Origin: Verrucomicrobiia bacterium
GTDB lineage: Bacteria > Verrucomicrobiota > Verrucomicrobiia > Limisphaerales > UBA11358
Reading direction: 5' to 3'
DNA: 35,297 bases
NCBI GenBank assembly: GCA_030038175.1
Contig: JASHPN010000289.1
Location: 1-35,297 of the forward strand
The position numbers and the translations under genes are program-made. The notes under the pieces were generated by a model that ran no database searches, had not been told where the DNA came from, and was given only the letters and a program-made list of their open reading frames with translations. Positions 1-7,558 of this stretch are shown piece after piece. How positions within the stretch are numbered: the first letter of the stretch is position 1; the number at the start of each line of letters is the position of its first letter.

Positions 1-2
1 CC

Positions 3-1157
3 AAAAGCGAAGCGGAGGCCGTGGCCCTGGCGGAAAAAATCGGCTATCCGGTGGTGCTGAAACTGTATTCGGAAACGATCACGCACAAAACGGACGTGGG
101 CGGCGTGCAATTGAATTTGCGCACGGCCGCCGCGGTGAAGACGGCATGGAAAACCATCGCCAAAGCGGTGAAAGAGAAAGCGGGCGCGGAGCATTTCCTG
201 GGCGTGACGGTCCAGCCCATGATTAAGCTGGGCGACGGTTACGAAATTATTTTAGGCAGCAGCGTGGATCCGCAGTTTGGGCCGGTGCTGCTATTCGGCA
301 CGGGCGGGCAGTTGGTGGAAGTGTTCAAGGATCGCGCGCTGGCTTTGCCGCCGCTGAACGCAACGCTGGCGCGGCGCATGATGGAGCGGACGAAAATTTA
401 CACGGCGCTCAAAGGGGTACGCGGGCGGGCCTCGGTCAACATGGCTGCACTGGAAGAATTACTGGTGCGCTTCAGTCAATTGGTCGTCGAGCAAAAATGG
501 ATTTCGGAAATTGATATCAACCCGCTGCTGGCATCGCCTGAGCGATTGCTGGCGCTGGACGCTCGCGTTGTTGTCCACGGCCAGAATGTAACCGAGGACA
601 AACTGCCCGCGCCGGCCATTCGCCCTTATCCCACGCAATATGTTTCACAATGGAAATTAAAAGGCGCCGAGCCGGTGACGATCCGTCCGATCCGCCCTGA
701 AGATGAACCTCTCATGGTGAAGTTTCACCAGTCATTGTCTGAGGAAAGTGTTTATCAGCGCTACTTTAGTTCGTTGAAACTCACCGAGCGCATTGCGCAC
801 GAACGGCTCACACGAATTTGTTTCAATGATTACGACCGCGAAATTGCTTTGGTCGTCGAGCGCGAGGGCATAACGAGGGACGACAGCCAAATCATTGGCG
901 TAGGCCGTTTGAGTAAATTGCGAGGGCGGAATGAAGCTGAGTTTGCTCTGTTGGTAAGCGATCGCTGGCAGCGGCAGGGGCTTGGCACTGAATTACTTAA
1001 ACGGCTCGTGCAAATCGCCCGTGCGGAAAAACTCTCCCGGGTAAGCGCCGTCATCATGGCCACGAATCGCTCGATGCAGGTTGTCGCCCAAAAAGCGGGA
1101 TTCAGGACCAGTCCTGAATCAACTACGCAGGATTACATCGCTGAAATATATCTTTAA
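3..1157 (+). CDS. Acyl-CoA synthetase (NDP-forming) ATP-grasp domain fused to GNAT acetyltransferase, 5'-truncated
   Basis: The reading frame is open from base 3, so the window edge cuts the gene; the GTG at 21 is internal. About the first 200 residues match the ATP-grasp (beta) part of NDP-forming acetyl-CoA synthetases, with the stretches VVLKLYSETITHKTDVGGV and EIDINPLLA. From about residue 215 of the visible part a GNAT domain follows (VTIRPIRPEDEPLM) with an acetyl-CoA loop in RWQRQGLGTELL. In the family (Pat/AcsD-like proteins of about 900 aa) CoA-binding and ligase domains precede these, and I expect them upstream. Known members either make acetate plus ATP from acetyl-CoA or acetylate protein lysines; the visible part cannot decide. 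It ends 3 nt before the PFOR gene, so co-expression with pyruvate oxidation is likely. Confidence 0.88.
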   Translation, partial: KSEAEAVALAEKIGYPVVLKLYSETITHKTDVGGVQLNLRTAAAVKTAWKTIAKAVKEKAGAEHFLGVTVQPMIKLGDGYEIILGSSVDPQFGPVLLFGTGGQLVEVFKDRALALPPLNATLARRMMERTKIYTALKGVRGRASVNMAALEELLVRFSQLVVEQKWISEIDINPLLASPERLLALDARVVVHGQNVTEDKLPAPAIRPYPTQYVSQWKLKGAEPVTIRPIRPEDEPLMVKFHQSLSEESVYQRYFSSLKLTERIAHERLTRICFNDYDREIALVVEREGITRDDSQIIGVGRLSKLRGRNEAEFALLVSDRWQRQGLGTELLKRLVQIARAEKLSRVSAVIMATNRSMQVVAQKAGFRTSPESTTQDYIAEIYL

Positions 1158-1160
1158 GAT

Positions 1161-4100
1161 ATGAAAGCCGCGCTCGAAACACAGGCCCATGCTTCCAGCC
1201 CCCGGAAATCGGCCTGGAAAACATTAGACGGTTGTGAAGCCGCCGCGTATGTCGCCTATCGCCTGAATGAAACCATGGCGATTTACCCCATAACTCCTTC
1301 ATCTCCCATCGCCGAGTGGTGCGACCAATGGGCCGCCGAAGGGAAAAAAAATCTTTGGGGCACCACGCCGGGCATCATAGAAATGCAAAGCGAAGGCGGT
1401 GCGGTGGGTGCGGTCCATGGAATGTTGCAAACCGGCTCCCTGAGTACCACGTTCACAGCGTCCCAAGGGTTGTTATTGATGATTCCCAACATGTTCAAAA
1501 TCGCCGGCGAATTGCTGCCGACGGTTTTTCACGTGACGGCGCGCACGGTCGCCACGCACGCGCTTTCCATCTTTGGAGATCACAGTGACATTATGGCCTG
1601 CCGCTCGACCGGTTGGGGAATGCTCGGGGCAGCGTCGGTGCAGGAAACCATGGATTTCGCGCTGATTTCCCAAGCGGCTTCGTTGCGGGCGCGGCTGCCG
1701 TTCATCCACTTCTTTGACGGCTTTCGCACGTCCCACGAGGTTTCAAAAATTGAAATGCTTGATGAACAGGTGATGCGAGCATTGATTGATGACAAATTGA
1801 TTGCGGCGCATCGCGATCGGGCAATGACACCGGACCGGCCGGTATTGCGCGGCACGGCCCAAAATCCCGACGCCTTTTTCCAGGGACGTGAAGCGGCCAA
1901 TCCCTTTTACGCGGCCTGCCCGAACATCGTGCAGCAGATAATGGATGAATTTTATAAGCTCACCGGGCGGCAGTACCGTCTGTTTGGCTACGTTGGCGCG
2001 CCGGACGCCGAGCGCGTCATTGTCCTGATGGGTTCAGGATGTGAAACTGTTCACGAAACGGTCGAGCACCTGGTTGCGCGCGGCGAAAAAGTGGGCGTGA
2101 TCAAAGTGCGATTATATCGTCCATTCGATGGCCGACGTTTTTTGGAGGCGTTGCCGAAAACTATCCGGAAAATTGCCGTGCTTGACCGCACGAAGGAACC
2201 GGGCGCGATGGGCGAACCGCTTTACCAGGATTGCCTGACGGCCCTGCTTGAAGGGATTTCCAACGGTCACAAGCATCTTGAACACCTCAAAGTGCTGCCG
2301 CACGTCATCGCGGGGCGTTACGGTTTGTCCTCCAAGGAATTTACTCCGGCCATGGTCAAGGCGATTTATGACAGCATGCTGGACAAGGCTGCGGCGGACC
2401 TGCCCAAAAAACATTTCACCATCGGCATCAACGACGACGTTTCGCACACGAGTTTGCCGTTCGACGCGAAATTTTCAACGGAACCGGACAATGTTGTGCG
2501 CGCGCTGTTTTACGGGCTTGGCTCGGACGGCACGGTGGGCGCGAACAAAAATTCCATAAAAATCATAGGCGAGGAGACGAAAAATTTTGCCCAAGGTTAC
2601 TTTGTGTACGACTCCAAAAAATCCGGCAGCATGACGGTCTCGCACTTGCGATTCGGGCCGCAGCCGATTCGTTCGAGTTATTTGATATCGAGCGCGAATT
2701 TTGTCGCGTGCCATCAGCCGGTTTTCCTGGAGCGTTATGACATGCTTCGCAGCCTGGTGCCGGGCGGGATTTTTTTGCTGAATACGCCATTTTCGGCCAA
2801 GGAAATCTGGCCGAAACTGCCGACACCAGTGCAGGAAGGTTTGTTCGCAAAGAAAGCTAAATTTTATGTGATTGACGCCACGAGCGTCGCGCGGGCGAGC
2901 GGGATGGGTGGGCGCATCAATACGATCATGCAGGTGTGTTTCTTCGCGTTGTCGGGCGTGCTGCCCAAGGAGGAGGCGATTGCGGCGACCAAAAATTCCA
3001 TCAAAAAAACCTACGGCAAAAAAGGCGAAGAGATCGTACAGATGAATTTGAAGGCGGTGGACAATACGCTCGAACATTTGCATGAAGTGGCACTGGCCGA
3101 TTGCCGGTTCAATGGAACGGGCGGATTGTTGCCGCCCATTTCCGCCGACGCGCCGAAATTTGTCCGGGAAGTTCTCGGCAAACTGGCCGCAGGCGAAGGC
3201 GATGACCTGCCGGTGAGCGCTTTTCCGAATGATGGGACATTTCCCATGGCCACGGCACAATTTGAAAAGAGGAATCTCGCGCTGGACATTCCGGTTTGGG
3301 ACGAGAAGACGTGCATCCAATGTTTGAAGTGCGTGGCGATTTGCCCCCATGCCACGATTCGCGCGAAGGTTTACGAGCCGGAAAAATTGAAAGGCGCGCC
3401 GGGGACGTTTAAGTCCACTAATTCGCGCAGCCCGGAATTCAAGGGCATGTCCTTTACGCTGCAAGTAGCGGCGGAGGACTGCACGGGTTGCGGCATTTGC
3501 GTGGATGTATGCCCGGCGAAAAACAAAACGGAAACCAAGCTCAAGGCGATCAATATGCGCCCGCAGGCGCCGTTGCGCGGGGCGGAGCATGAGAACTGGA
3601 ATTATTTTCTGGGCCTGCCGGAAATGGACCGACGTAAAATCAAAACCACGCAGTTGCGGCAGCAGCAGATTTTGCAGCCGCTATTTGAATTCAGCGGCGC
3701 GTGCGCCGGTTGCGGCGAGACGCCTTACATCAAAATGCTCACGCAATTGTTCGGTGACCGCGCCATCATCGCCAACGCCACGGGGTGTTCCTCGATATAC
3801 GGCGGCAATTTGCCGACGACGCCCTATGCTACGAACCAGTGCGGACGCGGCCCCACGTGGTGCAATTCGCTTTTTGAGGACAACGCGGAATTCGGCCTGG
3901 GGTTTCGTGTTTCCATTGATAAACAAAAGGAATTTGCGGAAGAGCTGCTCAAAAAACTTTCACCTAAACTTGGGGATGAGTTTGTCGTCCGAATCCTTCT
4001 GGCGGACCAATCCGATGAAGCCGGGATTTACGAACAGCGTGAATGCGTCGCGGCCTTAAAAGAAAAATTGCAAAAAATGGATTTGCCCGAAGCGAAATTG

Positions 4101-4844
4101 CTCCTGCCGATTGCCGACCAACTCGTCAAAAAGAGCGTCTGGATTGTCGGCGGCGACGGCTGGGCCTATGACATCGGCTACGGCGGACTGGACCACGTGC
4201 TGGCCAGCGGGCGCAAGGTGAACGTGCTTGTGCTCGATACTGAAGTGTATTCCAACACCGGCGGGCAGATGTCCAAATCCACGCCCCGCGGCGCAATTGT
4301 AAAATTTGCCGCGGGTGGAAAACCCGCCGGCAAAAAGGACCTTGGCTTGATTGCCATGAGCTACGGAAATGTTTATGTCGCGAGCGTTGCGCTCGGCGCG
4401 AAGGACGAGCAAACGCTCAAGGCGTTTATCGAAGCCGAATCTTATCCAGGCCCGTCGCTCATCATTGCATACAGCCATTGCATCGCCCACGGCATTGCTT
4501 TGGATGCGGGCGTGGGCGCACGGCAGCAAAAGCTCGCGGTGGAAAGCGGCCAATGGCTGCTGTATCGCTACGACCCGCGCCGTGCCGAACGCGGCGAAAA
4601 TCCGCTGCAAGTGGACTCCCTGGCCGCAAAATCCAAAGTGCAGGATTTCATGCTCTCAGAAAACCGCTTTAAGATGCTCACCAAGAGCAAGCCGGAGGAA
4701 GCGAAGAAGCTATTCGCTCAGGCGCAGACCGACGCGGAGCGCCGCTGGAAATTTTATCAATTCATGCAAACGCGGGACTGCAAACTAAACAATCCCGAAC
4801 TGCCTCCCCCTAAACCGGCAGCAACGGTTGCCGAACACCCTTGA
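1161..4844 (+). CDS. nifJ: Pyruvate:ferredoxin (flavodoxin) oxidoreductase
   Basis: Single-chain PFOR of 1227 aa, the usual length for the homodimeric enzyme. It oxidises pyruvate with CoA to acetyl-CoA and CO2 and reduces ferredoxin or flavodoxin in the cytoplasm. The N-terminal domain has the pyruvate-site stretch AIYPITPSSPIAEW (about residue 40). Domain II includes TKEPGAMGEPLYQD. Two 4Fe-4S motifs lie near residues 717 (CIQCLKCVAICP) and 774 (CTGCGICVDVCP). The proximal-cluster and thiamine-diphosphate region begins near 846 (GACAGCGETPY), and the TPP/Mg motif GGDGWAYDIG is near 997, followed by NTGGQMSKSTPRG. The ATG follows the acyl-CoA synthetase by 3 nt without a clear Shine-Dalgarno sequence. 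A DHOD-like gene follows directly. Assignment is firm; electron partner and physiological direction are not shown by sequence. Confidence 0.97.
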   Translation: MKAALETQAHASSPRKSAWKTLDGCEAAAYVAYRLNETMAIYPITPSSPIAEWCDQWAAEGKKNLWGTTPGIIEMQSEGGAVGAVHGMLQTGSLSTTFTASQGLLLMIPNMFKIAGELLPTVFHVTARTVATHALSIFGDHSDIMACRSTGWGMLGAASVQETMDFALISQAASLRARLPFIHFFDGFRTSHEVSKIEMLDEQVMRALIDDKLIAAHRDRAMTPDRPVLRGTAQNPDAFFQGREAANPFYAACPNIVQQIMDEFYKLTGRQYRLFGYVGAPDAERVIVLMGSGCETVHETVEHLVARGEKVGVIKVRLYRPFDGRRFLEALPKTIRKIAVLDRTKEPGAMGEPLYQDCLTALLEGISNGHKHLEHLKVLPHVIAGRYGLSSKEFTPAMVKAIYDSMLDKAAADLPKKHFTIGINDDVSHTSLPFDAKFSTEPDNVVRALFYGLGSDGTVGANKNSIKIIGEETKNFAQGYFVYDSKKSGSMTVSHLRFGPQPIRSSYLISSANFVACHQPVFLERYDMLRSLVPGGIFLLNTPFSAKEIWPKLPTPVQEGLFAKKAKFYVIDATSVARASGMGGRINTIMQVCFFALSGVLPKEEAIAATKNSIKKTYGKKGEEIVQMNLKAVDNTLEHLHEVALADCRFNGTGGLLPPISADAPKFVREVLGKLAAGEGDDLPVSAFPNDGTFPMATAQFEKRNLALDIPVWDEKTCIQCLKCVAICPHATIRAKVYEPEKLKGAPGTFKSTNSRSPEFKGMSFTLQVAAEDCTGCGICVDVCPAKNKTETKLKAINMRPQAPLRGAEHENWNYFLGLPEMDRRKIKTTQLRQQQILQPLFEFSGACAGCGETPYIKMLTQLFGDRAIIANATGCSSIYGGNLPTTPYATNQCGRGPTWCNSLFEDNAEFGLGFRVSIDKQKEFAEELLKKLSPKLGDEFVVRILLADQSDEAGIYEQRECVAALKEKLQKMDLPEAKLLLPIADQLVKKSVWIVGGDGWAYDIGYGGLDHVLASGRKVNVLVLDTEVYSNTGGQMSKSTPRGAIVKFAAGGKPAGKKDLGLIAMSYGNVYVASVALGAKDEQTLKAFIEAESYPGPSLIIAYSHCIAHGIALDAGVGARQQKLAVESGQWLLYRYDPRRAERGENPLQVDSLAAKSKVQDFMLSENRFKMLTKSKPEEAKKLFAQAQTDAERRWKFYQFMQTRDCKLNNPELPPPKPAATVAEHP

Positions 4845-4861
4845 CCTTGTGGAGAACAGCC

Positions 4862-5866
4862 ATGAATTTGAGCACCACTTATCTCAACCTGAAATTGCGC
4901 ACGCCGCTGGTCGTCTCGGCCTCGCCACTTTCGGAAGAAATTGACAGCATCAAACAAATGGAAGATGCGGGCGCCTCTGCGGTGGTCCTATATTCCATCT
5001 TCGAAGAGCAACTGCGTAGCGAACGCATTGAACTGGCCAAAAGCCTGGAGCAGGGTACCGAAAGCTTTGCCGAGGCCTTGAGCTATTTTCCCGAGCCGGA
5101 GGAATTTCACCTGGGCCCCGGAGAATACCTCAAGCATGTCCTTCGTGCGAAGAGCGCCATTAGCATCCCCATCATTGCCAGCCTCAACGCCTCCGGTTCC
5201 ATCGGCGACTGGACGCGGTATGCGCGGCATATCCAGGAAGCGGGAGCGGATGCGATTGAACTCAATATTTACAGTATTCCCACCGATCCCAACCTCTCGG
5301 CGGCGGCCATCGAGCAAAACTACATAGACATTGTGAACGCTGTGAAATCGGAAGTTTCCATTCCCGTGGCTGTTAAATTAAGCCCGTTCTTCACAAATTT
5401 TGCGTTCATCGCCAAGCGCCTGGACGAGGCCGGCGTGGATGGCCTGGTGTTGTTCAACCGCTTTTACCAGCCGGACATTGACCTGGAAGCGCTGGAAGTG
5501 AAGCCAAACATCTTGCTGAGCACGCCCATGGCCATGCGGTTGCCATTGCGTTGGATTGCAATTTTATATGGGAAGCTGGATGCGAGCCTCGCCGCCACGA
5601 GCGGTATTCATCGGGCCACGGACGTTTTGAAAATGCTCATGGCCGGCGCGGACGTGACCATGCTTTGCTCCACGTTGTTGCGCCATGGCATCCGGCAAAT
5701 TGAAATCATTGAGCGCGAAATGATTGCCTGGATGCAGGAACATGAATACAAATCCGTGAAACAACTCAAAGGCAGCCTGAGCCAGGAAAATTGCGATTCG
5801 CCGGCTGAATTTGAACGCGCCCAATACATGCGCGCGATTTCACATTACCGCCCGTCGCTGGCTTGA
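4862..5866 (+). CDS. Dihydroorotate dehydrogenase-like FMN protein
   Basis: TIM-barrel flavoprotein of 334 aa related to class 1 dihydroorotate dehydrogenases. I chose the ATG at 4862 because GGAG sits about 9 nt upstream; an in-frame TTG at 4841 would overlap nifJ. Visible family motifs are the N-terminal PLVVSASPLSEE, the FMN-contacting Lys in IPVAVKLSPFF, and the C-terminal phosphate-binding region LAATSGIHRATDVLKML. The usual orotate-loop consensus with N-x-S-x-P-N is here ELNIYSIPTDPN, so true PyrD activity is doubtful. Its position directly after PFOR suggests a role tied to pyruvate oxidation or flavin redox chemistry rather than pyrimidine synthesis (inference). No pyrimidine genes are nearby. 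The family is sure, the substrate unknown. Confidence 0.85.
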   Translation: MNLSTTYLNLKLRTPLVVSASPLSEEIDSIKQMEDAGASAVVLYSIFEEQLRSERIELAKSLEQGTESFAEALSYFPEPEEFHLGPGEYLKHVLRAKSAISIPIIASLNASGSIGDWTRYARHIQEAGADAIELNIYSIPTDPNLSAAAIEQNYIDIVNAVKSEVSIPVAVKLSPFFTNFAFIAKRLDEAGVDGLVLFNRFYQPDIDLEALEVKPNILLSTPMAMRLPLRWIAILYGKLDASLAATSGIHRATDVLKMLMAGADVTMLCSTLLRHGIRQIEIIEREMIAWMQEHEYKSVKQLKGSLSQENCDSPAEFERAQYMRAISHYRPSLA

Positions 5867-5906
5867 AGTATTTACGATTTACGATCAACGCGACTAATCG
5901 GCATCC

Positions 5907-6236
5907 ATGAAAAACATAAACACATTTATGCTGTTGATCGGGGTATTGTGGATTTTCATTGGAGCACCTTTTGTGATTAGTCTGCTTCCCATCGGGGAGC
6001 ATCTGGTGCAAAGGTTGCAGTTGCGATTTAAACCACGCGCACAGCCCATTATCGAGATTTCCCGTCTTAGGCGAGTTGTTTTCATTCTCTTTTGTGGTTT
6101 ATACGCGGCAGTCGCATTTGCGAGTGCGTTTCACCACAGTCTGAATTCGCCGGTCGTTATCCTATTCATGATTGCCCTCCCGTTTTTGTACCTTTTTATG
6201 GGCATTTGGGACCGACCGTCCAAGAGCAAGCAATGA
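5907..6236 (+). CDS. Small hypothetical membrane protein
   Basis: Predicted protein of 109 aa. I do not recognise a family. Three hydrophobic stretches are visible: about residues 7-27 (FMLLIGVLWIFIGAPFVISL), 57-73 (VVFILFCGLYAAVAFAS) and 83-99 (VVILFMIALPFLYLFMG). A short basic loop with several Arg lies between the first two. The C terminus is polar and Lys-rich (RPSKSKQ). It follows the DHOD-like gene by 40 nt and precedes adenylate kinase by 190 nt, so it could be the tail of the first operon or stand alone. Its hydrophobic pattern makes it likely to be coding, but no function can be given. Confidence 0.6.
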   Translation: MKNINTFMLLIGVLWIFIGAPFVISLLPIGEHLVQRLQLRFKPRAQPIIEISRLRRVVFILFCGLYAAVAFASAFHHSLNSPVVILFMIALPFLYLFMGIWDRPSKSKQ

Positions 6237-6426
6237 GCCGGTTGGTTCAGAATGGGCTTTCTGCGGGAGCCACGCCGGGCTGAGTCAATCCCTATAAAGC
6301 AGTCACGATTTTTTTGAGCTATCAACAGCCCAACTCCCCCGCGGAACTCGAAACCGGGTCAAACCGTGTTGAGAAAACGCCAATCCAAGTGTAGTCGGGT
6401 CACCTCGAAGCGCCGAGAATCAGTTT

Positions 6427-7185
6427 ATGCAAACTAAAAATGACCGTGACGCATGGCTCAAAGGACCCAATAAGCGCTGTTCCTTACTTCCAGAGCCGCA
6501 GGCACATCCGCATCGGTTGATATTGCTGGGTGCTCCGGGCGTCGGCAAAGGTACCCAGGCCGTGCTTTTGAGCGAACATTTTAAAGCATGCCATCTTTCC
6601 ACCGGCGATGTCTTCCGCGCCGCAAAAAACACTCCGGCAAATGAGCAAAGTGCAGCAATGACCGTAGCTTTGGGCTGCATGGCCCGTGGGGAATTGGTAT
6701 CCAACAAAACGGTACTGAGACTTGTTGCGGAACGCTCGAAGTGCCTACACTGCGGCGGGGGATTTCTAATGGATGGGTTTCCACGTACCGTTGCCCAGGC
6801 CAAAGCACTTGAAAAACTTCTGGCAGAACAAAACGTAAAGTTGGATGCCGTCCTAGACTACGAGTTGCCGTTGAAGACGATCATCGCGCGTTTGAGCGGG
6901 CGCCGTACCTGCGCCAATTGTAAAGCGGTCTATCACATTGAAAGTCTTCCATCCAAAGTTGAAGGCGTTTGCGATACATGCGGCGGCCCTTTGTTCCAAC
7001 GCGAAGACGACCAACCTGAGTCCATCCGCGTCCGAATGGCCGCTTATACGAAGAACGCAGCGCCATTGAAGAGATTTTATAAGCGTCGGGATATGCTGGT
7101 CAGGATTGCGGCGGCGGGCACGCCCGGTGAGACCTTTGAGCGCACAATCGAGGCATTAAAATCAACCAATGACCAACAACTTTGA
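6427..7185 (+). CDS. adk: Adenylate kinase, zinc-LID type
   Basis: Catalyses AMP + ATP to 2 ADP in the cytoplasm. The P-loop GAPGVGKGT is at residues 35-43, followed by the AMP-site region LSTGDVFRAA and the conserved FLMDGFPRT. The LID carries a structural zinc site: Cys162, Cys165, Cys182 and Cys185 (CANC and CDTC). Usual bacterial Adk starts about 7-10 residues before the P-loop; here 34 residues precede it, polar and of low similarity. The only ATG upstream is at 6427, though TTG codons lie just before the P-loop. An extra CLHC pair precedes FLMDGFPRT. The gene overlaps the next small CDS by 17 nt and lies upstream of ppdK, which produces or consumes AMP, so the pairing makes metabolic sense. 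Confidence 0.93.
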   Translation: MQTKNDRDAWLKGPNKRCSLLPEPQAHPHRLILLGAPGVGKGTQAVLLSEHFKACHLSTGDVFRAAKNTPANEQSAAMTVALGCMARGELVSNKTVLRLVAERSKCLHCGGGFLMDGFPRTVAQAKALEKLLAEQNVKLDAVLDYELPLKTIIARLSGRRTCANCKAVYHIESLPSKVEGVCDTCGGPLFQREDDQPESIRVRMAAYTKNAAPLKRFYKRRDMLVRIAAAGTPGETFERTIEALKSTNDQQL

Positions 7186-7393
7186 TGCAAACAATACAGA
7201 TAGAACGCCGTTACGCTGCATCGTATGCGAGAACGTAATTCCGGACGCAGCGTGGTTCGCGCGTTTCAAGCTCGGCGACGGGCGTGTAGCGGCATGCAGC
7301 CCTCATTGCATGGAAAAGTTTTTCGACAATAAACGCGAATGCGCCGCCAAAGTAGGGGTAACGCTCCTGGCTGACCCGCCGAAGACTTATTAG
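7169..7393 (+). CDS. Small Cys-rich, probably metal-binding protein
   Basis: A 74-aa protein whose ATG lies inside the end of adk (17-nt overlap), which suggests translational coupling. It has a CIVC pair near residue 17 and a C-x3-C pair (CSPHC) near residue 44, arranged as in short treble-clef or TRASH/YHS-like zinc-binding modules. I do not recognise a named family. It has no signal peptide or membrane segment. Its place between adenylate kinase and pyruvate phosphate dikinase hints at a link to that enzyme pair, but this is position only. It is likely to be real because of the paired cysteines and the coupling. Confidence 0.6.
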   Translation: MTNNFDANNTDRTPLRCIVCENVIPDAAWFARFKLGDGRVAACSPHCMEKFFDNKRECAAKVGVTLLADPPKTY

Positions 7394-7558
7394 TCAAGAG
7401 CAAATTCCAGCGCAAAACGGCCTGATGTCACCACACCTTTTTTTGGTGATAGCCTTGCAAAATTTGTTCCCGCCCCGGAAGAGATTACGCAAAAAATAAA
7501 AAGCAAATGCCAATAGATGTGAAGAAGCGGCACGCCTGTTTCATTTAGGTTTCATAGT

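Noticed and set aside
2475-3590. 371-aa - strand ORF inside nifJ
   Set aside because: It is antisense to a confirmed 1227-aa gene with clear motifs; a codon-bias shadow.
7428-7449. TCACCA/TGGTGA hairpin with a T-run in the loop upstream of ppdK
   Set aside because: The stem is only 6 bp and the T-run lies inside the loop, not after the stem, so it is not a standard terminator.
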